Shown here piece by piece: positions 1 to 7,873 of a DNA stretch of 26,206 bases (position 1 is its first letter; every line of letters starts with the position of its first letter). A program made the translations under genes and the position numbers. The notes under the pieces were generated by a model. The model worked only from the letters and a program-made list of their open reading frames with translations. It made no database searches and was not told the DNA's origin. The stretch lies in assembly GCA_048498995.1 (NCBI GenBank), contig JBEHWX010000084.1:1-26206 (forward strand). Reading direction: 5' to 3'. This DNA is from JBEHWX01 sp048498995 (lineage in GTDB: Bacteria > Bacteroidota > Ignavibacteria > OLB7).

Positions 1-72
1 CGCGGTTACCGACGCGGTTACCGACGCGGTTACCGACGCGGTTACCGACGCGGTTACCGACGCGGTTACCGA
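1..72. repeat. 12-bp tandem repeat array, at least 6 copies
   Basis: Six perfect consecutive copies of CGCGGTTACCGA fill the left edge of the window, followed by a decayed copy (CGCGGCGCCGA). The array probably continues upstream of the window. Twelve bases is a whole number of codons. Two plus-strand frames stay open through it: one reads RGYR repeats ending at a stop at 109-111, another reads AVTD repeats and stops shortly before 205. It could therefore be the repetitive tail of a gene that begins outside the window, but nothing recognisable follows it. Confidence 0.95.
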
Positions 73-277
73 CGCGGCGCCGATGCGCTCGCGGCCCACG
101 CGAGGCATTGAAGATCCGAACTTCCGGGGCCGGCGCGACCAGAACGGGCGCGCGTGGTCCATCCATCGGAGAGCGTCACAATCCGCCGGCGCCGTCGTCT
201 CGTAGTCGGGCGGCGTGCCGGCCAGTATTCACATCAGATCATCGACGACACAGGAACCCAGAGAGAGAGGGAACGCC
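73..277. other. Spacer between tandem array and DinB-like gene
   Basis: No gene, RNA or clear promoter is recognised here. The only useful signal is the purine-rich stretch GAGAGAGAGGG at about 261-271, which serves as ribosome binding site for the ATG at 278. Confidence 0.5.
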
Positions 278-820
278 ATGACCACGGATAGCCGACGTAC
301 GGGAGGGTATCTGACGCTGACGCGCCAGGAGGATATTCTCGTCGAGCTGGAGCTGACGCGCATCGAGTTCCATGCATTGCTGGAGCGGATTCCCGCGGAG
401 GCATGGGAGCTGGCGGTGACCGACAGGTGGACCGTCCGGGTGGTGATGAAGCATATCGAGACCTATCTCAGCTTCGTGCTGCCGAGGGTGATCGCCAACG
501 GCCGACGCGGACGCGACATGAAGACGCCGAAGGGATGGATCGCCGACGCGATCAACGCCGCCGTGGCGCGCGTCCTTGCCCGAGGGCGCACGCCGGAGTC
601 GGTGGCGCGGGAGTACGAGGCCAGCCACGACGCCACGATGAAGGCGCTGATCGGCATGACCGAGGAGGATCTCGATCTGGTGACCTCCTTCCCGGCCGGG
701 CGGATGAGCCTGGAGAACGCGTTCCGCGTCCACCGCGAGCACTTCCTGCATCATGCCGATCAGGTGGAGCGCGCGCTGGCCCCAAGGGCCGGCCTCCCCC
801 TCCCCGCCGGCACGATCTGA
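278..820 (+). CDS. DinB-superfamily-like protein
   Basis: A 180-residue, mostly helical protein that resembles the DinB/maleylpyruvate-isomerase four-helix fold. Family members are metal-dependent thiol transferases or proteins of unknown role. The expected pattern is visible: a first histidine at the end of helix two (H59, in VVMKHIE after a Trp-rich stretch) and a C-terminal histidine cluster VHREHFLHH (H152, H155, H158, H159) that would complete a metal site. The ATG at 278 is preferred over one at 215 because GAGAGAGGG lies 6-7 nt before it and the residues in between (IHIRSSTTQEP) do not look protein-like. It stands alone with no operon partner. The family call rests on the histidine pattern only and the substrate is unknown. 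Confidence 0.6.
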   Translation: MTTDSRRTGGYLTLTRQEDILVELELTRIEFHALLERIPAEAWELAVTDRWTVRVVMKHIETYLSFVLPRVIANGRRGRDMKTPKGWIADAINAAVARVLARGRTPESVAREYEASHDATMKALIGMTEEDLDLVTSFPAGRMSLENAFRVHREHFLHHADQVERALAPRAGLPLPAGTI

Positions 821-1375
821 TCGGAGCCGCCCCGGCCCCGGATCACCCCGCCACGATCTTTTCTCCTCCGCGATCGCGTCGCCGGAGAAGGAGGGATCGC
901 CTCCCGCCACGGCTCGTGCATACGGTACCGCCCGTCGCTCAGAATCTCCAGCCGACTGCCGCGGCGTCCCGCGCCGGGCTCCCGCTTGCGCGCACGTAGC
1001 CATGGCGATAGTCGAGCGGGACGGGGGGATAAAGGAAATATTCGTCGCTCGTGGACCGTGATTCTAGCGATCGAAATATTGATATCGAATCTGGGATGTG
1101 GCTATCCGGTACAGATCTCGAACAGCGATTTGGTATGGCGGACCCGATCCATACGGCGGCAACACTGACCGACCGGCGCGCTCACGCACCATGTTCTTGT
1201 CATCTCGATGCAGCATGAATTTCCGCGTCGGTCGTGCGGAACTATCGCGGGAGGATCGCAAGAATATCGGATACGAGGTGTCCCGTGGGACACGATTCGC
1301 GGAGTAGGGTGTAGGGGGGCCATCGCTCGGAGCGCTCCGGCGCGAGCGGCTCACGGACGATTCGTGAAGGAGACT
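821..1375. other. Intergenic region with AT-richer core and an inverted repeat
   Basis: No convincing gene. Bases about 1040-1290 are noticeably richer in A and T than their surroundings and hold only short overlapping open frames without ribosome binding sites. An inverted repeat GTGTCCC-GT-GGGACAC lies at 1278-1293 and could be an operator. I see no terminator with a T tract for the DinB-like gene. Confidence 0.4.
1278..1293. repeat. Short inverted repeat, possible operator
   Basis: Seven-base perfect arms GTGTCCC and GGGACAC separated by GT, inside an AT-richer noncoding stretch. This is compatible with a dimeric repressor site, but there is no adjacent start codon or promoter to tie it to a gene. 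Confidence 0.3.
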
Positions 1376-1948
1376 CTAGCGGAATTTGCCGAGCAGCGGG
1401 CCGAGCTCATCCTGCCAGCCGATCCAGAGAAGTACCTGATGCTGCAGCTCCGGCGTGATCGGAAAGGGGAAATTGTTGCGGAAGAATCGGCTCCTGAGCT
1501 CGCCGCTGCGACGGTGGTAGATCCCGTTGCGCTCCCGCAGGTCGGTCACCTCCCTCTTGAAATCATCTCCCGTCATCCTTCCTTCCAGCAGCTCGACCTT
1601 CGCGCGGTCGAGGAACGCATGCGCCGCCACGTCGCAGAGTCCCGATTCGGTCTCGGCTTCCAGCAGTCCCTGCGCCAGCTCGCGATACGGTGAGATCAGC
1701 TCCTCCTTCGTGCATTCGAGAAAGAGCGTCAGGCGATCGAGCTCGGCGAGCATGCTCTCGGCCAGCAGCGCCCCCTCGGTTCCGAAGAGGCCATCGGAGG
1801 CGTACGTGGGGGCCACGTACATCGACGCCGACATGCGGAACGGGTAGCTGGCACTGGTGATCTCCACCTGCAGCGACGCGCTGGATCTGAAGACGACGCG
1901 GCCGGTGATCTCCCGCCCGTCGGTCACGATGCTAATCCGATCTTCCAT
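1376..1948 (-). CDS. Hypothetical protein, 190 aa
   Basis: Function not recognised. The first 45 residues alternate polar and hydrophobic residues and look like beta strands (RISIVTDGREITGRVVF, LQVEITSASYPFRMSASMYV). The rest is predominantly helical and charged, with a Trp-containing C-terminal segment (VLLWIGWQDELGPLL). There is no signal peptide or membrane segment, so it is probably cytosolic. The ATG at 1948 has no clear Shine-Dalgarno sequence. The composition is protein-like, unlike the overlapping plus-strand frames, which is why I accept it. Its neighbours give no functional hint. Confidence 0.5.
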   Translation of the reverse strand: MEDRISIVTDGREITGRVVFRSSASLQVEITSASYPFRMSASMYVAPTYASDGLFGTEGALLAESMLAELDRLTLFLECTKEELISPYRELAQGLLEAETESGLCDVAAHAFLDRAKVELLEGRMTGDDFKREVTDLRERNGIYHRRSGELRSRFFRNNFPFPITPELQHQVLLWIGWQDELGPLLGKFR

Positions 1949-2086
1949 GGTCAGTATCGGGGTTGATGATACATCGGGGTGAACCGATCATGACTCATGC
2001 GAACCGTTCCCGCTCCGGCGGCCGGCACCTATCGGGCCCGCGCGCCGAGAGCGACTCCTCTTGGATGATCAGTCCCTCCACCATGC

Positions 2087-2725
2087 TCATGTCGCCGCCT
2101 CCATCGGCGACGTTTCCAGAAGGTGCAACAGCGCGCGGACGCGTCGCTCGCATGCGATCAGCGCGGACTCCGGAGGCTCCGATCCGCCGCCGGCGTTTCC
2201 GGGATTGTCGGCGCGTACATCGGCCAGCTCCGCGATCGACGCGCGCAATGCCAGCCGGACTTCATCGAGGAGCTCTCCCCGCGCCCTGCTGGCCGCTTCC
2301 GCCTCGGCGCGCGCCATCCGCTCGCGCAACAGCAGCTGGTCCTTGACGGCATTCGCCGCCCGGAGCTGCGCGGTCTGGCTTGCCACGCGCGCCTCGACCT
2401 CCTCATCCAGTCGCGGAACCCGATCCTCGGAGCCTTCCTCCAACGTCCGCCCGACATGGGCCGGAGGCTGAGGGGTCTCCCCGGCTGCTTCCGGCGCGTC
2501 GAGGAGCGCGAGGGAAGATGGAAGCGCGAATGTCCCGAGCGACCGGATCGGATGCGCGCCGTCATCGGCAACCATCTCCTCCAGTGCCGCCCGAGCCGGC
2601 ACCTCCCATCCCGTGACCGAAAGGTCCGGCTGCGGCGCGGCCCCGACGGGCGAGCCGATGATATCGCGATACGATCCGTTGTCGACCCAACTGATGATCA
2701 GTCGGTCATGCTGCTGCTGCATCAT
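2087..2725 (-). CDS. Hypothetical coiled-coil protein with a degenerate HisKA-like helix
   Basis: A 212-residue protein from the ATG at 2725. The frame is open further upstream, but residues beyond this Met are rich in Arg, Ser and Gly and look noncoding. The N-terminal third contains a possible strand region (DRLIISWVDNGSYRDII), the middle is Pro/Ala-rich, and residues about 105-170 form a long helix. Residues 132-164 resemble the linker and first helix of sensor histidine kinases, where ARAEAEAANRAK is followed by DEFLATVSHELRTPL. Here the aligned stretch reads ELLDEVRLALRASI, so the phospho-accepting His is Leu158 and the following Pro is Ser163. No ATPase domain follows. It could be a pseudo-kinase fragment, or simply an Ala/Arg/Glu coiled coil. 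Function unknown. Confidence 0.42.
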   Translation of the reverse strand: MMQQQHDRLIISWVDNGSYRDIIGSPVGAAPQPDLSVTGWEVPARAALEEMVADDGAHPIRSLGTFALPSSLALLDAPEAAGETPQPPAHVGRTLEEGSEDRVPRLDEEVEARVASQTAQLRAANAVKDQLLLRERMARAEAEAASRARGELLDEVRLALRASIAELADVRADNPGNAGGGSEPPESALIACERRVRALLHLLETSPMEAAT

Positions 2726-3387
2726 CTGACGTCCAACATTGAGGGGAACGAGCGATCGGCCTCGTTCCGTGGAGGGGGGATCCACGAGCGCGGCCGGGAA
2801 TTGCCTCCTTTCAATCGTCGCGCCAGCCTCGATGCGGCATCGGCGGGGAGCCACCGCCACGACGCTAGGCACCACGCAACCCCCGAAGAAACCGCCAACG
2901 TTTGACGAAATCGAGGATTGGCGGCGCGAGCCGGCGCGGCTTCCTCCGGATGAACGGGTCTCTGACATTCGCGCCGTCGGCATTCAGATCTCCATTCGGG
3001 AAATCCCTCTCCATTCGCGGGCGAACCACGGGGTGCAGAATGGAACCGACGATGACACTCGATGATGAGGGGGTGGCGATGCTCGCGAAGCCGCGTCGCC
3101 ACGTCCGTCGGACGTGCATGCACGCGCCGACATTCCTCCGGCCCACGGTCCGGCGATCTTGTACGCCGCGTCCGGGCTGTCGATCGGCTACCACGTTCGG
3201 TCCGCAGAAGGGGCGTGGGCTCCCGTCTGGACCGGCCGAGCCCGCCCGGGAACGCGATGCGTTGCCCGCAATTCCCGTCGCCATGATCCACATCATGGTT
3301 TCCCCCACGCCGGCCGCCGTACCATGCGAGTATGGAGCAGCGGCTACTCTCTCTCCGATGTATCACGGCATGAAGGATATCGAGACG
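2726..3387. other. Long gap upstream of hemN
   Basis: About 660 bases without a supportable gene. Several frames stay open on both strands because of the high GC, including one continuous with hemN back to 2902. Their translations are rich in Arg, Pro, Ser and Cys, have no ribosome binding site and resemble no family I know. No promoter matching the TTG-N20-TAnnTTTG pattern seen elsewhere was found. It may hold a long leader, a decayed gene or an RNA I cannot recognise. Confidence 0.4.
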
Positions 3388-4803
3388 ATGCGGACGAACG
3401 AGCGATTCGCGGTGACGATCGACGGCCAGCGGGCCGAGCTCGACGCCGACATGCTGGCCCGCCACGGCAAGCCGGGCCCGCGCTATACCAGCTATCCGAC
3501 GGTCCCGGAATGGGATCCCGATTTCGGTCCCGCCGAGTACGAAGCGGCGCTCCACGACGCGGCGGGCTCCGCGCGTCCACTCTCGCTCTACCTGCATCTC
3601 CCCTTCTGCCGCTCCCTCTGTCTCTTCTGCGGCTGCAACGTCGTGATCAGCCGGAATCAGGAGATCTCCATCCCGTATCTGGAGCGACTGGAGCGGGAGC
3701 TCGACATGGTGGCGGCCATCGACGGCGGGCGCCCGGTCGAGCAGATCCACTGGGGAGGGGGTAGCCCGACGTTCCTCACGCCGGAACAGATCGAGCACCT
3801 CGCGCGCCTCACGGCCGACCGGTTCACGATCTCGTCGACGGCCGAGATCAGCGTGGAGCTCGATCCGCGCACGACCACGCCGGAGCAGTGCCGCGCGTTC
3901 CGCGCCACCGGATTCAACCGGGTGAGCATGGGAGTGCAGGATTTCGATCCGCGGGTGCAGGAGACGGTGCGGCGTCTACAATCGTACGAAATGGTGGCCG
4001 GCATCGTGGAGGATTGCCGTGGACTCGGCTTTCAGAGCATCAACATCGATCTGATCTACGGGCTGCCACATCAGACCCCGGCAAGCTTCGCCGCGACGAT
4101 CGACCGCGTGGTGGAGCTGGCGCCGGAGAGGATCGCGCTCTTCAGCTACGCGCACGTGCCGTGGCTGAAGAAGCAGCAGGGCTCCTTCGCGCGGCACCTG
4201 CCGGATCCGGCGACGAAGTTCAGGATCTTCGCCACCGCCATCGAGAAGCTGACCGACGCCGGGTACCTCTACATCGGCCTCGACCACTTCGTCCGCCCCG
4301 ATGACGAGCTCAGCCGCGCGCAACGGGCACGGACGCTCCACCGGAATTTCCAGGGCTACACCACCAAGGCCGGATGCGACCTGATCGGCATGGGCGCAAG
4401 CTCCATCTCGATGCTCGACCGTGTCTACGCGCAGAACCATCGCGACCTGCACGGCTATTACGAGAAGATCGACGCCGGGCGCTTCGCCACGCTCCGCGGC
4501 ATTCGTCTGAGCGATGAGGATCTGCTGCGGCGCGCGGTGATCGGGGAGATTCTCTGCAACGGCGTGGTGGTGAAGCGGGAGATCGACGAGCGCAACGGCA
4601 TCGACTTCGACCGGCATTTCGCCGAGGAGCTCGATGGGCTGCGGGAGCTGGAACGGGACGGGCTGGTGGCGCTCGAGGAGGACCGGTTCGTGGTCACGCC
4701 GATCGGGCGGATCTTCCTCCGCGTGGTGGCGATGACCTTCGACGCTTATCTGCGGAAGCCCCGTGAGGAGCCGCTGCTGAAGGTGTTCTCGAACACGCTG
4801 TGA
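3388..4803 (+). CDS. hemN: Oxygen-independent coproporphyrinogen III oxidase (radical SAM)
   Basis: Converts coproporphyrinogen III to protoporphyrinogen IX without oxygen, using S-adenosylmethionine and a [4Fe-4S] cluster, in cytosolic haem synthesis. At 471 residues it is close to the 457 of E. coli HemN. The N-terminal HemN signature GPRYTSYPT lies at 30-38. The cluster motif CxxxCxxC is C74, C78, C81, with the further C83 typical of true HemN. GGGSPT (123-128) is the SAM-contact loop. FNRVSMGVQDF, NIDLIYGLPHQT, DHFVRPDDEL and LHRNFQGYTT are HemN hallmarks that set it apart from the HemW-type relatives. The ATG at 3388 has AAGGA ten bases upstream; ATGs at 3370 and 3358 are possible alternatives. 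It ends 27 bp from the convergent rluD-type gene. The function is very secure. Confidence 0.95.
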   Translation: MRTNERFAVTIDGQRAELDADMLARHGKPGPRYTSYPTVPEWDPDFGPAEYEAALHDAAGSARPLSLYLHLPFCRSLCLFCGCNVVISRNQEISIPYLERLERELDMVAAIDGGRPVEQIHWGGGSPTFLTPEQIEHLARLTADRFTISSTAEISVELDPRTTTPEQCRAFRATGFNRVSMGVQDFDPRVQETVRRLQSYEMVAGIVEDCRGLGFQSINIDLIYGLPHQTPASFAATIDRVVELAPERIALFSYAHVPWLKKQQGSFARHLPDPATKFRIFATAIEKLTDAGYLYIGLDHFVRPDDELSRAQRARTLHRNFQGYTTKAGCDLIGMGASSISMLDRVYAQNHRDLHGYYEKIDAGRFATLRGIRLSDEDLLRRAVIGEILCNGVVVKREIDERNGIDFDRHFAEELDGLRELERDGLVALEEDRFVVTPIGRIFLRVVAMTFDAYLRKPREEPLLKVFSNTL

Positions 4804-4830
4804 GAAACGGACCGGCGGCGTTCCGCGATA

Positions 4831-5997
4831 TCATGCTATCGGCGCGCCCGGTCCGCGAAGCTGCTCGATCAGCGTTCCCATGTCGTCGGGAAGATCGGAC
4901 TCGAACTCGATCCATTCCCGCGTCACCGGGTGCTTGAAGCCGAGCGATCTGGCGTGGAGCGCCTGGCGGTCGATGATCTTCAGCAGGTTGGCCACCCGCT
5001 GCCGGTGCTTCCCTCCCGGTCCGGGATAGACCACCTGGCGCCCGCCGTAGGTCGGATCGCCGAAGATCGGATGGCCGATGTGGGCGCAGTGAACGCGGAT
5101 CTGATGCGTCCGTCCGGTGGCCAGTCGGAGCGCGATCAGCGTGGCGAACTCGAAGCGCTCCACCACGCGAAAGCGGGTGAGCGCGTACTTCCCGTCCCGC
5201 TTCGAGACGGCGAACTTCTTCCGGTCGCGGGTATCGCGGGCGATGTTCCCCTCGATCTCCCCTTCCTCCTCCTCGAACACTCCCCAGGCCACGGCCCAGT
5301 ATTCCCGCTTCACCGACCGCTCGGCGAACTGCCGGGCAAGCTCGGCCTGCACGTACGCGCTCTTGGCGGCCACCATCAGGCCGCTCGTCTCCTTGTCCAG
5401 ACGGTGCACGATCCCGGGCCGGATGGTGCTCCCCTGGCCCTCCAGGGTGGCCTCCGCGGCTTCCGGCGTCACGCTCTCCTCGTCCCCCTCCCCATCTTCC
5501 CCCTCGTCGTCGCCGGCAACCTCGATCCCCTCCACCGGGGCACGGAACCCCATGTGATAAAGAAGCGCGTTGACGAGCGTCCCATCCCGATTGCCGAAGC
5601 CGGGATGCGTCACCAGCCCGGCCGGCTTGTTCAGCACGATCAGGTGCTCATCCTCGTAGCGGATATCCAGCGGTATATCCTGCGGGATCAGCTCGATCGG
5701 CGGCGGCTTCATCAGGGTGATCTCGATCACATCACCGGGACGGACCTTGTAGTTGGCCTTGGTCGGCCGGCCGTTGACCAGCACGGCGCCGGCGGCGATC
5801 GCCTCCTGCACCTTGTTCCGGGTGGCGCGCAGCACGGCGTGCGTCAGGAACAGATCGATCCGCGCCGGCTCCTGTCCGCGCGTGACGGTGATCGTCCGGT
5901 GATGCGGCACCTTCTCCTCGGCGCGGGGCCGCGGCGCGGTCCGCTCGTCGGCGGCATCATCCTCCCACATATCGTCGAGCATGTCACCCTGCGACAT
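4831..5997 (-). CDS. rluD: RluD-family 23S rRNA pseudouridine synthase
   Basis: Isomerises uridines to pseudouridine, for RluD itself at a 23S rRNA helix. From the ATG at 5997 it has 388 residues. An S4 RNA-binding domain (about 45-92, ARIDLFLTHAV, VLVNGRPTKANYKVRPGD) precedes the catalytic domain with HRLDKETSGL (198-207), whose D201 is the catalytic aspartate. The downstream motifs TGRTHQIRVH and IFGDPTYGG are also present. A very acidic insert (about 160-183, AGDDEGEDGEGDEES) sits between the first catalytic strands and the HRLD motif and is not usual for the family. The start overlaps the rdgB stop by 14 nt. An alternative ATG at 5982 lies one base past that stop, behind AGGG, so translational coupling is likely either way. 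The exact target uridines cannot be read from sequence. Confidence 0.9.
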   Translation of the reverse strand: MSQGDMLDDMWEDDAADERTAPRPRAEEKVPHHRTITVTRGQEPARIDLFLTHAVLRATRNKVQEAIAAGAVLVNGRPTKANYKVRPGDVIEITLMKPPPIELIPQDIPLDIRYEDEHLIVLNKPAGLVTHPGFGNRDGTLVNALLYHMGFRAPVEGIEVAGDDEGEDGEGDEESVTPEAAEATLEGQGSTIRPGIVHRLDKETSGLMVAAKSAYVQAELARQFAERSVKREYWAVAWGVFEEEEGEIEGNIARDTRDRKKFAVSKRDGKYALTRFRVVERFEFATLIALRLATGRTHQIRVHCAHIGHPIFGDPTYGGRQVVYPGPGGKHRQRVANLLKIIDRQALHARSLGFKHPVTREWIEFESDLPDDMGTLIEQLRGPGAPIA

Positions 5998-6598
5998 CGG
6001 CGTCGGCGAGATAGGGGGCGAGCCGCTGGCGAAGATCGGCCAGGGCGCGTCCACGGTGGCTGATGTCGTTCTTCTCCTCGGCGGTCATCTCGGCGAAGGT
6101 CCTGCCGGCTCCCTCCGGCTCGAAGAGGGGATCGTAGCCGAAGCCCTCCTCCCCGCGCGGCGCCTCGACGATGCGGCCGTCGATGCTCCCCTCGGCGAAG
6201 ATGGTCCGGTAGGGATCGACGTAGCAGATCACGGTGCGGAAGCGGGCCGAGCGGTCGGCGTCGGGACGCGCGGCCAGCTCCTCGACGAGGAGGCGGCAGT
6301 TGTCGGCGTAGCTGGCATCCTCGCCGGCGAAGCGGGCGGAGCGGACGCCTGGGGCGCCATCCAGCGCGGCCACCTCGAGCCCGGTATCATCGGCCACGGT
6401 CGGCAGGCCGGTGGCCTCGAAGATCTCGCGCGCCTTGATGTAGGCGTTCTCCTCGAGCGTGCTCCCATCCTCGACCGGCTCGGCCGGACGCTCGGGGAGC
6501 TGGGAGAGATCGAGAATGGCGTCGGCGCCGAGCGCGCCCAGGAGGGCGCGGAGCTCCACGGTCTTGTGCGGGTTGCCGGAGGCGATGAGGATCTTCAT
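5984..6598 (-). CDS. rdgB: RdgB/HAM1 non-canonical purine NTP pyrophosphatase
   Basis: Hydrolyses ITP, dITP and XTP to monophosphates and so keeps deaminated purines out of nucleic acids. At 204 residues it matches the usual length of about 197-200. The substrate loop SGNPHK (7-12), the metal-binding ADDTGLEV (69-76), the GFGYDP loop (152-157) and the C-terminal NDISHRGRA (178-185) are all in place. The ATG at 6598 begins the conserved MKILIASGN. The frame extends further upstream but only with non-homologous Arg-rich residues. No strong Shine-Dalgarno sequence is visible. It is followed by an overlapping pseudouridine synthase gene, so the two are probably co-transcribed. Confidence 0.95.
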   Translation of the reverse strand: MKILIASGNPHKTVELRALLGALGADAILDLSQLPERPAEPVEDGSTLEENAYIKAREIFEATGLPTVADDTGLEVAALDGAPGVRSARFAGEDASYADNCRLLVEELAARPDADRSARFRTVICYVDPYRTIFAEGSIDGRIVEAPRGEEGFGYDPLFEPEGAGRTFAEMTAEEKNDISHRGRALADLRQRLAPYLADADVAG

Positions 6599-6819
6599 GA
6601 CGATAAGCCGGAAATGGAAGGGTCGGAGCGCTGCGTCGCACGCCGGCCAACGGAGCCGGGAAGATACGGCTCCCGCGCGGAGCTTCCGCCGCGGGGAGCT
6701 TCCGCCGCGCGGCGGCCGGTCGAGACGGCGGCCGGTAACGACGAAGCGCCGGTCCGCCCGAGGCGGATCGACGCTTCTGGAATGAACGACGATGTGAAAC
6801 GCGTTCCCTCTTTCTCGAA

Positions 6820-6836
6820 CCCGCACCTCATGCGGG
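6820..6836 (-). terminator. Possible stem-loop after nuoB
   Basis: CCCGCA and TGCGGG form a six-pair stem with a five-base loop 25 bp beyond the nuoB stop. There is no T tract on the minus strand, so termination is uncertain. It could instead mark an mRNA 3' end, separating nuoAB from rdgB. Confidence 0.35.
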
Positions 6837-6860
6837 GAGGCGTCGGGATGGGACCGGCTC

Positions 6861-7364
6861 TCAGCCGATCATCACCGGGGAGCGCTCGATGAGGACTCCC
6901 TTCGAGTTCTGGATCTTCTCCTGGATGGCGATCAGCCCCTTGAGAAGGTTCTCCGGACGGGGCGGGCAGCCGGCGACGAACACGTCCACCGGAACGAACT
7001 GATCGATTCCCTGCACCACCGAGTAGGAGCGGAACATGCCGCCCGAGCTGGCGCAGGCGCCCATCGAGAGCACCCACTTCGGATCGGGCATCTGGTCGTA
7101 GATCTTCCGCACCACCCACGACATCTTGTAGGTCACCGTGCCGGCCACGATCAGCAGATCGGACTGGCGCGGCGAGAAGCTGAAGCGCTCCGAGCCGAAA
7201 CGGGCCACGTCGAACCGGGGTCCGGCGAAAGCCATCATTTCGATCGCGCAGCAGCTGATGCCCAGCGGCATCGGCCACACGGAGTTCTTGCGCGCCCAAT
7301 TTATAGCGGCCTCGATGGTTGTCGTCACGAAGCCATCGCGTTCGAGCTGATCACTCAGTCCCAT
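6861..7364 (-). CDS. nuoB: NADH-quinone oxidoreductase subunit B
   Basis: Complex I subunit that binds the terminal cluster N2 and passes electrons to quinone, in the membrane-facing part of the peripheral arm. It has 167 residues. The four cluster ligands are present: C38 and C39 in GISCCAIEMMA, C104 in MGACASSGGMF and C133 in GCPPRPE. The ATG at 7364 follows AAGGGAG on the minus strand and overlaps the end of nuoA by 10 nt, which fixes the start. No nuoC or nuoD follows; the next gene in the same direction is rdgB, 262 bp away. Complex I genes are therefore split in this genome, unless rearranged copies exist elsewhere. Confidence 0.97.
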   Translation of the reverse strand: MGLSDQLERDGFVTTTIEAAINWARKNSVWPMPLGISCCAIEMMAFAGPRFDVARFGSERFSFSPRQSDLLIVAGTVTYKMSWVVRKIYDQMPDPKWVLSMGACASSGGMFRSYSVVQGIDQFVPVDVFVAGCPPRPENLLKGLIAIQEKIQNSKGVLIERSPVMIG

Positions 7365-7711
7365 TTCAACGCTCCCTTTTTCACGATGTAGACGTACCCG
7401 ACGAAGAGTGTCACGATAAACAGAAGCATCGCGACGAGCGCGAAGTTCCCGAGTCCCCGGAACGAAGCGGCCCACGGGTACATGAACACCACTTCGATGT
7501 CGAAGAGGATGAAGAGCATCGCGACGAGGTAGAATTTCACCGAGAAGCGCTCACGCGCCGTCTGCACCGGCGGCATGCCCGACTCGTAGGTCGAGCTCTT
7601 CTCCTTCGTCGGACGGCGGGGCCCCAGAATCTCGTGTGCCTTCGCCGAGACAAGCCCGAAGCCGAGACCGGCTGCGATCATCACGATCACGGGCAAGTAT
7701 TCGTTGAACAT
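7355..7711 (-). CDS. nuoA: NADH-quinone oxidoreductase subunit A
   Basis: Small complex I membrane subunit next to the quinone channel. Its 118 residues hold three predicted membrane helices (about 5-24, 60-80, 88-109). The conserved first loop YESGMPP (42-48) is present, as are the acidic residues D71 and E73 in FDIEVVFMYPWA. It heads the nuoA-nuoB pair and its last codons overlap nuoB. A TAAGTTTG promoter element sits about 43 bp upstream of its start. Confidence 0.97.
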   Translation of the reverse strand: MFNEYLPVIVMIAAGLGFGLVSAKAHEILGPRRPTKEKSSTYESGMPPVQTARERFSVKFYLVAMLFILFDIEVVFMYPWAASFRGLGNFALVAMLLFIVTLFVGYVYIVKKGALKWD

Positions 7712-7754
7712 CCTTCGTACTCGCTAAATGACGTAGAGCTGTGTCACTGGCGTG

Positions 7755-7787
7755 CAAACTTATGAAAGCCGAACGCTTTGTGACGAA
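7755..7787 (-). promoter_or_regulatory. Putative Bacteroidota-type promoter of nuoAB
   Basis: On the minus strand TAAGTTTG (7762-7755) is an exact match to the TAnnTTTG -7 element. A weaker TTCG lies 21 bp upstream in place of TTG. The inferred transcription start would leave a leader of roughly 35-40 nt before nuoA. Confidence 0.5.
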
Positions 7788-7873
7788 TAAAAACGCCCGG
7801 GACACAGAGCGATACGCACTCTCCTCCCCGGCCAAGGGTTCGGCCGACCGGTCGGAACCGGGCCGACAGGCGG

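Noticed and set aside
2902..3387. N-terminal extension of hemN by about 160 codons
   Set aside because: The added residues are Arg/Pro/Cys-rich, have no counterpart in HemN, and good start sites exist at 3358-3388.
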